Shown here: positions 19,909-29,418 of the stretch, piece after piece
How the letters are laid out: each line of letters begins with the position of its first letter
Position numbering within the stretch: position 1 is the stretch's first letter
Source: Actinomortierella ambigua
Taxonomy: Eukaryota; Mortierellomycota; Mortierellomycetes; Mortierellales; Mortierellaceae
Reading direction: 5' to 3'
Assembly: GCA_016098155.1 (NCBI GenBank)
Contig: JAAAJB010000144.1
Span: 1-61,508, forward strand
DNA length: 61,508 bases
Translations under genes and position numbers: made by a program
Notes under the pieces: model-generated
Told to the model about the DNA's origin: nothing
Databases searched by the model: none
Seen by the model: only the letters and a program-made list of their open reading frames with translations

Positions 19909-20430
19909 CTCATGGCCATCGTACTATAGTTGCCGTAGAAGTAATAATTTGGTAAGCCTTGAGTTCTTTGGTCTCCCCACACTTGTTTATCTGTGCCTGA
20001 ATCGTGCCAATAATAAAAGTCCTAAGGAATGGAAAGCGGGGGATGCGATGGATAGTATATTGCATTCCAAATATGGCAGAGTTGTCAGGTTTGCTTGCAG
20101 AACAAAAGACCGAGTGAAACGCTACGCTAACACATATTGTTAGAGAACAACTTGGCAGTGCTCGTGGGAATGACTACTAAGAACTCTATGAGCAGTATGC
20201 GGACCTCGAGTACGCTCGGGAAATAAAATAGAGTAGGGTGCTATCTCAAGACATGATATGCGTGTCGATCACAGAGATGCCGATGGAGAAGAGATAGGTA
20301 TACCTCTCACGCAGTTAATGACTGTCCTCCATTTAGACCAACGAAATGCACGTACTCTCCTCCTCTTCCTCACGCTAATGCATGGGTGGGAGGTGCGATG
20401 TTTAATATGGGAATATAGGATTCTAGATGG

Positions 20431-21861
20431 CTACATCAAAGGTTTGGGGATATACGCTTCTTCGAGATAGGTGACCTCATCTGCTGTCAGGTTGACACTC
20501 AGAGAACCAATGATGTCCTGCAGATGCGCCTCGTTACCAATGCCGACGATGGGAGACGTGACACACGGCTTGGCCAGCAGCCAAGCGAGGGCGACCTGAG
20601 CGGGTCGGACGCCCTTCTTCTCAGCAACCTCTGCGACGCGTTGGATGATCATTGTGTCGGCGTCTGTGAAGGTCATGAAAGGAACAGAAGTCGCTGCCTC
20701 CGTGCGTACAGTCGTGCGATGTTGGCCTGTCAGCTTGCCGCGACTGAGGGGAGAATAAGGAATGAGGCCAATTCCGGCATCAAGAGAGTACGGATTCACC
20801 TCGCGCTCGTCCTCGCGGTAGAGGAGGTTGTACAAATTTTGGACACTGACAAACTTGGCCCATCCACGCCTCTCGGCAATGTTGTTGGCCTTTTGGATCT
20901 CCCAGGCGCGCATGTTGCTCGTACCGATATAACGGATCTTGCCCATCCGGATAAGGTCGTTGAGAGCTTCCATCGTCTCCTCTAGCGGAGTGTTCTAGGT
21001 AGTGAATGGAATAAAATAAAAATGGGCGGTATGGGAAGGGAAATATGATTAGCGAGCTCATGAATGAGAGGAAGGGGCGAACAACCTCGCACCGGCACGT
21101 ACCTGATCGACACGATGCACTTGGTAGAGATCAATGTAGTCGAGGCCAAGACGCTGGAGTGAGCCTTCCACAGAGTCAAAGATGTGTTTGCGAGAGAGTC
21201 CAAAGGTGTTGACGAGACTGGAATTCCTCATTCTGTCCTCCATAGTCATGAAGAACGGCGTGTTGCCTGGAAGAACTGGAAAGAACACCTACAGGAATGA
21301 TGTTGGGGCAAATTCCCAGAAAGTTCCTAGTGAGGAAAGTCGGCTGATGTCGCGCTTTTTTGTTCTTGGAACATTTTGGTTTCTCTTTCATATCGGGCCT
21401 TTTTTTATTTTTACCTTTGTCGCAACGACGATGCGACTACGATCCAAGTTGTACTTTTTAATGGCCTTGCCGAGAATGAGCTCGCTCTGGCCGTTGGAGT
21501 ACGATTCGGCGGTGTCGAAAAAGTTTAGGCCGGCGTCATACGCCATCTTGATGAGAGCCAGCGACTCGTCCTCGTTTTTGCACCAACCGTTCCACTCCGA
21601 GTTGCCATATGTCATGCAGCCGACACAAAAACGCGAGACCTAAAAGGGCGCGGGCAAAAAGAAGAGAAATGGAAAGGACAAGGCAGCACACGTACACGAT
21701 ATCGCCCAAGGGGGAGGAGAGGGGTTCTGGTGAGAAGAGAGCTGGGTAGATTCCACAATAGGATATGTATGATGGGTCATGCCGATCGGGTTTCATACGC
21801 GGAGTCCAGTCGCTCCAAGCCGAACATATTGCATCTGGGTGGTGGGAGTGTTGGGTGTCAT
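20431..21861 (-). CDS. aldo/keto reductase
   Basis: Four exons on the minus strand join in phase: 21861-21799, 21639-21415, 21288-21103 and 20994-20431, giving 345 aa. The protein begins [20 protein letters not shown], typical of NADPH-dependent aldo/keto reductases of the aryl-alcohol dehydrogenase-like group. The catalytic set is visible: Asp and Tyr in [13 protein letters not shown], Lys in VVATK, and His in LYQVHRVD. Later motifs include [32 protein letters not shown] and a C-terminal [13 protein letters not shown] cofactor segment. It should reduce aldehydes or ketones in the cytosol; the substrate is not predictable. It is transcribed divergently from the second F-box gene, with start codons 331 bases apart. 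Confidence 0.92.
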
Positions 21862-22192
21862 TATGGTTGAGAGGTGGGTGTCGACTTGAGCGTGAGAAAA
21901 CCGAGAAACAGGGAGACCAAGAAGAGCAAAAGGGATGTATGACAAAGAGAGTGTGGAGAGGGGGGCAACAAAGGGGGGGGGGGGCAAAACAAGCTTTATG
22001 TATCGCCTCTCTCCAACGTCACCCTCCTCTCTCCTAACAGACGCAGGGACCGTGCTACTCTGCTCTTTTTGGGGGAAGGAGCGATGCTTTTGTGCCATGC
22101 TCACAAAAGTTCTGATCCACTGCACTTGCATCCCTCCTCTTCATTACCATCGGATCCTCTCCTCGTGCCCCTCCCCTCCCCCCTCCGCTACA
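21862..22192. promoter_or_regulatory. shared upstream region of the AKR and second F-box genes
   Basis: This 331-bp spacer lies between two divergent start codons. It contains a G-run around 21977-21985 and C/T-rich leaders. A frame open on the plus strand runs through it into the F-box gene but has promoter-like composition, so it is treated as non-coding. Confidence 0.45.
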
Positions 22193-24583
22193 ATGACGAT
22201 GCATACAATGCCGAGGCTTCCATTAGAATGCATCGAAGCAATCGTCTGGCACACGTGCGACCTGCCAACTCTGCGCTCGCTCCTGACCGTCAACCACGCC
22301 GTTTTTAGGGTGGCTGCTCGTCGGCTCTGGCACAACCCACTCGAGACGGTAGCCCAGACAAGCGACTGGGGGTTGAGCTTTGAGAGATTGGCAAAGACGA
22401 TATTCTACCACTTCTCTCCGGCAGCATTGCCACCGCCTCCCCGCTTGCCCATCACGTTCCCTAACCAGGCCAGGAATATCCTCACCGGCTACTTTGCGCT
22501 CGATCAACCCACCAACACAGCCGCGACCGCGGCCCTAAAACAGCCCACTCTCGACTATTTCTCTATGATACGAGCTTTGGTCGACTCTCCTGTCGTCCTG
22601 TCATTGGCTCTAAAGTCTGGGCCTCCTGCTGAAGCTCTGAGCCTGAACCTAGATGTTGGCTATCCAGCGGCTTGCTGCTACTACCACGACGAGGTCATCT
22701 GGACCATCTGCAGGGACCACCGTCGCATGCAACGGCTCACCATGCTTCAGATCCCTCTCTGGCGGTGGAATGTCGATCGATACATCAACGCCATTCCGCA
22801 GATGAAGCAGCTCCGCCATGTTGTCTTTGACGCTAGATACGCTATCAACGGAGAGGTCGACGACGACTCAGTGGCCAATGAGTTTATCCAGAGGGCACTG
22901 GGATTCATTCGGGAATTCGTTCGACATCATGGAGATCGGCAATTACACCAAGTAGAGTTTCTCACTGGCCAGTACGAATCTTCGAACCAGGAAGAGTTTC
23001 AGACTCTTGTCGGGTTATTAAAAGACCTCATCCCTTGTTGCCGCGCACCAAGCATCCTCGGGCCCTTCAACTGGAATGACTGCCTTCAGAATTTAGCCGT
23101 GTTGGATCTTGGCCATGTGCGATCCATCGCCGTCAACAAAAGACTGGCATTAAGCGAGGCCAACGCACGTGGGACAGACACAAGTCTCCTCGCACTCCTG
23201 TATCGATGTCCGTCCCTGGAGGTATTGTGCGGCCAAATAGAGAGCACAAGCTCTATAAGGTTGTCGAGCATGGAGTATTTTAATGAACCAACCTTCCCCA
23301 GGACAAGCCCATCCAATTTCAGAGTGGTTGACCTCAAATACCCCGACGGAGATCTTAGCGACGCGGTGTGTACTATCCTGCGCGCGTTTGGGGCTTCGCT
23401 TCAAAGTGTCGTCGTTCAAGGAGCATCGCAAGGTGACATGTACAACGTGTATCGTGGTGGTCGCCCCGGAGTCGTCATCAGCACCAATTTCGTGGGCCTA
23501 CCACAGCTCAAAAAACTCTGCATCGACACCATGGACCAACTCGAATTTTCTCCGCAGGCGTTTCACCACTGTCCTTTGCTCCAATCACTCTCGCTCACGG
23601 ATCGAAGCTACGCGCGCTCCACTTGGATCACCAGGCAGGATACTTGGGCCATGCCCATGCTGCGGGAGCTCGTCTTGCAAGGCTCAGTGGCGATGACCTT
23701 TAACCCCCTGTCGCTCAGCTCAATGCCAAATCTGGAGACATTGGATCTAGCCAGCGAACGGGAATGGGGATACTTCTTTGGATGCACCTTTGATTCGATG
23801 GAGTATCGTGAAGAGGAAGATGACGAGGCCATGCCGGGAAGAGCACGCCCTCGTGTGATGCGAGGTTGGACATGGGACTGGCCGTGCCCGCAGCTGACGG
23901 TGCTTCGGCTTCGGGGTGAATTTGCAGCTCGCATTCGTTTCAAGTGGCTGGCCTGCTGTCCTCGCCTGCAAGAGCTGCAGGTTTACCTTGGACTACGACA
24001 CCATCATTCTGTGGATCTAGATGATGAGCAGTATCCTCCTCTTGAAGAAGAAGAGTGCAACAGCGGTATCATCGTTGAAGAGCAAGACCTGTCTGTGTCG
24101 TCATTGTCATCGCCGTCGGCATCCTCAGTGCAAGAGCAGGTGAGCAGATCCTTTGTATTGCCTGATCTTCGCTCTGTCAGACTAGACGGTCGGTGGCACC
24201 TCTCTGACCGCGCCTGCGATCAGCTCTTGCATGGTGTTGCACCGCGCTTGGTCGAGTTGATTTTGTATTACTGCAGCACGCGACCGTCGATTGAGCGTCT
24301 TGTTAAGCATGGTGAGAGGCATCCGTATCTGCGTCAAGTGTCGCTGGCCGATTTTACTTTCCACCAGCAAGAAGAGCTACTTACTGCTGGGCTGACGAAT
24401 GCAGAGTTTGGGTTCGATTCACCAGGCGAGGTGGGCCCTCTGAGTGATATATTCTCTCTGCCGTCCAAGGCCGAATCAGCAGTGCAATCACCGTTGGGGC
24501 ACGATGCGCGAGATAGCTTTTGCTGCTATGATATAAACTTTGATACCTATCGATATAGACCACCTATCTCCTCGACACCCTGA
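22193..24583 (+). CDS. F-box / leucine-rich-repeat-like protein (paralogue 2)
   Basis: A single exon of 796 aa starts at the ATG before the F-box (MTMHTMPRLPLECIEAIVW). The F-box covers about residues 8-48; LRR-like segments (LQSLSLTD, LRELVLQG, LETLDLAS) follow, and the end resembles that of the gene at 10389. Shared anchors are NPLETVAQTSDWG near residue 50, a WTWDW(S/P) segment and a region around IRFKWL. It is probably a substrate receptor of an SCF ubiquitin ligase; the substrate is unknown. An upstream in-frame ATG at 21935 is rejected because the extra 86 residues have no F-box-like character and cross the shared promoter. Confidence 0.82.
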   Translation: MTMHTMPRLPLECIEAIVWHTCDLPTLRSLLTVNHAVFRVAARRLWHNPLETVAQTSDWGLSFERLAKTIFYHFSPAALPPPPRLPITFPNQARNILTGYFALDQPTNTAATAALKQPTLDYFSMIRALVDSPVVLSLALKSGPPAEALSLNLDVGYPAACCYYHDEVIWTICRDHRRMQRLTMLQIPLWRWNVDRYINAIPQMKQLRHVVFDARYAINGEVDDDSVANEFIQRALGFIREFVRHHGDRQLHQVEFLTGQYESSNQEEFQTLVGLLKDLIPCCRAPSILGPFNWNDCLQNLAVLDLGHVRSIAVNKRLALSEANARGTDTSLLALLYRCPSLEVLCGQIESTSSIRLSSMEYFNEPTFPRTSPSNFRVVDLKYPDGDLSDAVCTILRAFGASLQSVVVQGASQGDMYNVYRGGRPGVVISTNFVGLPQLKKLCIDTMDQLEFSPQAFHHCPLLQSLSLTDRSYARSTWITRQDTWAMPMLRELVLQGSVAMTFNPLSLSSMPNLETLDLASEREWGYFFGCTFDSMEYREEEDDEAMPGRARPRVMRGWTWDWPCPQLTVLRLRGEFAARIRFKWLACCPRLQELQVYLGLRHHHSVDLDDEQYPPLEEEECNSGIIVEEQDLSVSSLSSPSASSVQEQVSRSFVLPDLRSVRLDGRWHLSDRACDQLLHGVAPRLVELILYYCSTRPSIERLVKHGERHPYLRQVSLADFTFHQQEELLTAGLTNAEFGFDSPGEVGPLSDIFSLPSKAESAVQSPLGHDARDSFCCYDINFDTYRYRPPISSTP

Positions 24584-24751
24584 TTTTCTAACTCATTATT
24601 GGAGTTGGATATAGACCAGATAGAACGATGGTAAAATAATAAAAAAGGGATTTTTTTTTAATAAAGACGTCTCAAAATATACACTTTTGATGGAGGGGAG
24701 AGGAGTAAATGTGTGAAGAGCCGGAGGTGGGGAGAGGGGGAAGAATGGAAC
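24584..24751. other. convergent 3' spacer
   Basis: A short A/T-rich spacer lies between the ends of F-box gene 2 and the PPR gene. It includes a T-run and AATAAAGACG around 24660; no gene is seen. Confidence 0.4.
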
Positions 24752-27370
24752 CTAGGATTGCTTGCTGGACAGGCACAGAGCCTCGACAAGTTTTCGTTCT
24801 TTAGGGGTCAATTTCCCCTCCTTGAGGACCATGTCCCATAACGTTTGTGCTCGTTGGAAGTCGCCTGCACGCTCTAGGCCCGCAACAAGGGTGCTGTAGG
24901 TCTTGAAGTTGGGTTCCAGGCCGAGGCGCACCATTTCGGAGAAGAAAAAGGTGGCAATCTCCATTTGGTTCGACTGGCCATAGCCGCTCATCAGCGAGGT
25001 ATAGGTGATGGAGTCGCGTGTCGGTGGTGTGGGTGTGAAAGCTCTACTGAGAGACTTGGGTATAGACAGGTTGGAGAGCGAGTCGGAAGGTGTGTTGTCG
25101 AGTGGCTCTGTCGACAATGCTGTCGATGAAGGCTGCCTGGTCCAGGTTGGGAGCGATTTCTGGATGGTGCGTCGCCGCCGAGTTGGGTGGTCCCTCACCA
25201 GTGTCTCTTCCTTATCCTTCACAGCAGGCTGCTCGTACATGTCTTGGTAAACCTGCATCGCCGCCACAAAATCACCACGGCGGATATGGAACATGATGTT
25301 GGTGTTGAAGGTGACTGTGTCGGCGGGGATACCATCTTGTTCCATGTCATAAAATACCTGCCCAATGGCCGCCATGTCCGTCGGGTCTTTCGCATGCCGC
25401 AACAGCGCATATAGCATAGTGTTGTAGGTGAACACATCACGCTGCGACTTGACCAACACATCTTCCTCCTTCTTGGGTAGTGGCTGCTCAGGCTGCTGAT
25501 CCGATTCGCGAGCCTCTTTACGCCGCTGTCTCCGCGTCTTGACCACCGATCCAACCTCCTCCGCCGTTGTCATAGATTCGTAGATGGTACGCATCATGAC
25601 CAGATCACGTTTCCGCTCATAGTATGCCAAAAGTGTGTTGCATGTCACCGTGTCCGGTTCCAGATCTGCCGGGTTGTAACGAGTAAAGACCTCCTGCCAG
25701 TGCCGCGATTCGTGGATGCCTTGCAGGTCGACCTCCAGGTACAGCTTGACCAGGATGTTGAGCGTCCCCATATCGGGCACAACGCCAAACTGCTCCATCT
25801 CGCGAACCAGCTTATCCACTGGCTCCAGGTGCGTGGTCAACATGCTCCTGCCAAATTTGCCGACTCTTAGTGCCGCCAGGCGTTCCTGGAGGGTGTTGAA
25901 GTTGCCACTGTCGTTGTCCCCTGAACGCTTGGATGTGCTTCTATGAGGGTCGATATCTTGTCGCTGCTGCCGCCTCCGCTGCTGTCGAAGTTGGGCGGTC
26001 GACGCGAACGATACGGGTCCAAACTGCTTGGTGGAGTACGAATTAAGGATGATATTGAAGCTCGACGTCCGATGACACCGCCCTGCAGCCAAGCTCGCCT
26101 GAAAGACGTCCCGTGCAAGCGTCTCAAACCCCAGCTCGCATGCCTTGAGTAAATAATTGTCCATGTATGTCCTATGAATCAGCAGGGGTCGGCTGGGCAC
26201 CTTGTTCTGGGCGAACAGTGCTTCATGGCGGAGCATGATCTCCCCCAAAAGCGAGATCTGGGGGGCGCTATGCATGAGGGTGGCTCGCTTGACCAGCGTG
26301 CCAAAGACATCTTTGTGGAACCGGATCTGGCCATGTACGTTCAAAGCATCGAAAAGCAAGGCCGCCTCTTTGTCGTCGGTAGCCGGATACACGAGCGATT
26401 CGACCATAAGCTTGCCAAGGATATACTGGTCCGTAAGAAGCGGCTTTCTCCGCCCTTCCTCTCCGCCCTCCTCATGACTACCATCATCCTTCTCCTTGCA
26501 TGCCTCCTTGACCTCGCCATCGAGCCTTGCCAGCTGCTGAAGAAAGATACTGCGATCCTGCGATCGGTAGACGGGTATGACATACTTGCCGAGTCGGACC
26601 TTCCAAAATTTTGTGTCCTCGCTCTCCTTTGTGATGGTCCTCCTTACAAAGTGCGACAGGATCGTCCAAAATTGCTGTTGACTCGATACAGCTTGGTCTA
26701 TGATTGCCAAGACATATGCATAGTCGGAGAACTCGAGCTCGGCTGTTGGATCGATTAGGACATCCATGACGGTCTGCAGTGCCTGATTCCTTGGAAGGCG
26801 AGTACCCTTGCTGTTGTTATCGTTGTTGTCATGGCGGCTGTAAAAATGGACACCCTTGGATTGCAGATGGCGTAATGTCGGGTGGACAGGCGTCACATCT
26901 GCAACGCCGAGAATACTGTGCAAGAGCGAAGGCCCATGATCGTCGCTGACGGGAGATTGGCCTTCCAATGGCATGAGTGGATCATTCCAGAGCGGCAGTG
27001 ACTCTATACGGCTCTGTGATGGTTGCAATGATCGAGGATCTGTCGATGTTATTGCTGCTGGTGGCGAATGCAGTGAGGACGGTGCGGATGCCGAATCGGT
27101 CAGGTATCGCATACACTGACAAACGAGGGGGTTTGGTCTTCTTGATGCCCCTTTTGATGCATGCAGCAGGCTTCTCTGCGCGACGTGCTTTCCTGTACTG
27201 AAGGAGCTCGAGCAAAACAGAGTAGATGTGGCCGAATGTGGATCACAGGAATTTGTTGATATAAGACGGCGAGCGTAACCCTGTTTGGACGGCCCTTGAC
27301 ATGCGACGGCCGCTGTGCGCAGAGCGTGGGCACATTTGGACGGCAGGCCCAACATTCGGGGAGGATGCAA
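24752..27370 (-). CDS. pentatricopeptide repeat protein, probably mitochondrial
   Basis: A single exon of 872 aa. Several PPR motifs are readable: PDMGTLNILVKLYLEVDLQG, PDTVTCNTLLAYYERKRD, DVFTYNTMLYALLRHA, PADTVTFNTNIMFHIRRGDF, DSITYTSLMSGYGQSNQMEI and LEPNFKTYSTLVAGLERAGD. Helical pairs of about 35 residues of this type bind RNA. The N-terminus is rich in Arg, Ala and Ser and poor in acidic residues, consistent with a mitochondrial presequence. A role in mitochondrial RNA processing or translation is likely by family; the target RNA is unknown. An acidic/Lys-rich linker lies near residues 310-330. The start codon is 160 bases from that of the divergent PRCC gene. Confidence 0.88.
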   Translation of the reverse strand: MHPPRMLGLPSKCAHALRTAAVACQGPSKQGYARRLISTNSCDPHSATSTLFCSSSFSTGKHVAQRSLLHASKGASRRPNPLVCQCMRYLTDSASAPSSLHSPPAAITSTDPRSLQPSQSRIESLPLWNDPLMPLEGQSPVSDDHGPSLLHSILGVADVTPVHPTLRHLQSKGVHFYSRHDNNDNNSKGTRLPRNQALQTVMDVLIDPTAELEFSDYAYVLAIIDQAVSSQQQFWTILSHFVRRTITKESEDTKFWKVRLGKYVIPVYRSQDRSIFLQQLARLDGEVKEACKEKDDGSHEEGGEEGRRKPLLTDQYILGKLMVESLVYPATDDKEAALLFDALNVHGQIRFHKDVFGTLVKRATLMHSAPQISLLGEIMLRHEALFAQNKVPSRPLLIHRTYMDNYLLKACELGFETLARDVFQASLAAGRCHRTSSFNIILNSYSTKQFGPVSFASTAQLRQQRRRQQRQDIDPHRSTSKRSGDNDSGNFNTLQERLAALRVGKFGRSMLTTHLEPVDKLVREMEQFGVVPDMGTLNILVKLYLEVDLQGIHESRHWQEVFTRYNPADLEPDTVTCNTLLAYYERKRDLVMMRTIYESMTTAEEVGSVVKTRRQRRKEARESDQQPEQPLPKKEEDVLVKSQRDVFTYNTMLYALLRHAKDPTDMAAIGQVFYDMEQDGIPADTVTFNTNIMFHIRRGDFVAAMQVYQDMYEQPAVKDKEETLVRDHPTRRRRTIQKSLPTWTRQPSSTALSTEPLDNTPSDSLSNLSIPKSLSRAFTPTPPTRDSITYTSLMSGYGQSNQMEIATFFFSEMVRLGLEPNFKTYSTLVAGLERAGDFQRAQTLWDMVLKEGKLTPKERKLVEALCLSSKQS

Positions 27371-27530
27371 TGATTGATGATTCGTCGGGAGATGTGGATC
27401 ACTGACCCTACACCTCAGGAACGTGTCTCCAGTGACTGCTGTTTGTTCTCAAAGTACAACCAAAATTGAGGCATTGGTTGAAAAAGGCATTCTTCCCGGA
27501 CCAAACATCACATCACTTACTGGAACTGAC
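27371..27530. promoter_or_regulatory. 160-bp bidirectional promoter region, PPR / PRCC
   Basis: The start codons of two divergent genes are 160 bases apart, so this segment must hold both cores and leaders. No clear TATA box is seen. A plus-strand frame stays open upstream of the PRCC ATG, but the conserved PRCC N-terminus begins at 27531. Confidence 0.5.
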
Positions 27531-29030
27531 ATGGCATTAGTGGCTTACGGCTCAGACAGCGACAGCGACACGGAGGTGAAGACGGCCATCGCTCCAAAGG
27601 TCACTCCTGGCCCAGGAGTATCTTCCAAAGGAGCCTCGAGACTCTCTAGTTTCCTGCCGCCTCCTAATACAGTGACGAGCAACAGTGGCGCTTCAACACC
27701 CATAAGCCAGACTGCTACTAGCGAGCCTGGTAACTCAACACAGCGACCACGAACAAGCAAGCTTCTTACCATGCCGACGCTGGATCCTGACTCGGATGAG
27801 GACGATGAGGAGTCTGGCCCTTTTGCCAAACGCCAAAAGCTAGGGTCAGGCGCCACTAGCTCTGGCGGAGGTTTGTTTGATATGCTGCCAGCCCCCAAGA
27901 GTAGCAGTACAGGAAGAGCGTCAGTATCTACCAAAGCAGGCAATGGGGCAACTCATTCATCGAGCTCGGTGCCAGCAGCATCAGCAGCAGTACCAAGTAC
28001 CATTAAGCTTACCAGTTTGGCGCCAAGGACACTCAAGCCAGCCGGCACAAAGACAGCACCTCTGGGCGCAAACTCCAAAAAGGCGAAGGAAGTAGAAGAT
28101 GATGATGACGACGAAGAGCCGGTTTCGTTTTTCCCACTGGGGGCCGCTGTTACTGCGATCAAACCTGTCGCCCAACAGTCTGCAGCAGCATCGACATCTC
28201 TGTCATATTTCGACAAGCGTGGTACCAAAGCACCAGAGCCCCATGAGAGACAGCCGGAAGAAACATCAGAAGGACAAGAAGAATCACATGTGGAGGGTGA
28301 AGTTGAGGCACACTACTCGAATGAGATGTATGCATACCCCAGCAACGACCAGTATGCCTATCCAACCAACGACCAGTACGCCTATGATCAGTATGCATAT
28401 GCAGGATACGAAGGCTATTATGATCCCCAAGCGTATACTAGTACAGCAGCCCCCCAAGGGTCATCCGGCAATACTGTTACTCTGGATGATAAATCGGTAA
28501 GAATCGAGCCATCTTTTTGCTGTTAATGACGTCGGTCCTTTCTCAATACTTACTCGATTTGTTCTCTTCCTTGATATCATAGCTGCAACGGCTTGGAGGC
28601 AAAGGAAAAGGCATGAGCGGGGCAATCAATGTGGTTGATGTGAATGCGTCAAGGCAGATGCAGGATGCACCACACCTGCAGCGGACAATGGGAAAGAGTC
28701 TACCCAAGAACGTTGATGCCAGCACAATCGACGTATGTACCATTGCACTCCCCCCCCCTTCACGGTGCTGACGACTAGTCGTCTGTTCAATGATACTCGA
28801 GTGTTTTTGTCAAATAATGCTAACCCCTGCTTTTTCCTCCTTTAATCTATCATACCTGCTCCCGGGATTCGTGATCACCACAGCACCTCAAACCATCGAC
28901 CATGCAGAAGCGCAAACACAACATTATGTCGCTGGCATACCAGGCCAAAGCAAACGAGCATACACTCACAGCACAGTGGTCAGCCAGCCGACAGACGAAG
29001 GCCCAGACACAGGCCAGGTATGGCTTCTAA
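27531..29030 (+). CDS. PRCC: PRCC-family nuclear protein (splicing-linked)
   Basis: Three exons (27531-28496, 28583-28732, 28884-29030) join in phase 0 and give 420 aa. The N-terminus MALVAYGSDSDSDTE matches the family start (short Val-Ala-Tyr motif followed by acidic Ser residues). The middle is Pro/Ser/Ala-rich with an acidic patch before PVSFFPLG. A Tyr-rich segment (residues about 265-305) carries NDQYAY repeats. The end, KHNIMSLAYQAKANEHTL followed by RQTKAQTQARYGF, is the hallmark of the PRCC C-terminal domain. Human PRCC binds MAD2B and is found with splicing factors; nuclear location is expected. The last two exons are only about 50 codons each. Confidence 0.9.
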
Positions 29031-29418
29031 TCGCCATATTAACCGCCTTGACTCTTGTACAATACCACCCCGATATAATAAAAGGCGGGCAATGCACCAA
29101 AAAAACGCAACGGTCGACTTCCCCTCTGTCTGGTGGGACCCCAGCAAAAGAGTGTGCTCAGCCACCAAACCGATCTCGGAATTTGTGTGCGAGATTTTCA
29201 AACGTTCAACGGTCCGCAAGACCCACCCACATATAAAAAAAAAAAAGGTTGGGTTGACTCACGCCTTCGCACAACTGGCTTCTTCTTCTCTCTCTCAGTT
29301 TGCCTCTTTTCCGCTCCCCCCATTCTCTCACATTCTCTCACCAAGTTATTGTCTTTCCCCTTTCCTCTTTTCCGGTTCTCCTCATTCACCTCATTCGCTC
29401 CTTCCAATATAAAGAGAC
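29031..29418 (+). promoter_or_regulatory. spacer and promoter upstream of NAR1
   Basis: A 388-bp spacer. AATATAAAGAGAC lies directly before the NAR1 ATG, and an ATATAAAA(n) tract is at 29230-29247. Most of 29280-29400 is C/T-rich leader. Small frames read here have no family features. Confidence 0.4.

Larger units (their letters stand above)
19191..20430. other. intergenic, repeat-derived; no gene recognised
   Basis: No reading of convincing length or composition is seen on either strand. The stretch includes a cluster of TTCGA motifs (about 19345-19640) and one copy of a 77-bp dispersed repeat (19832-19908). It separates the gypsy fragment from the 3' end of the aldo/keto reductase gene. 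Confidence 0.5.

Noticed and set aside
21935..22192. Upstream ATG extending the second F-box protein by 86 residues
   Set aside because: The added stretch spans the shared promoter with the AKR gene and includes translated G-run and C/T-rich leader.
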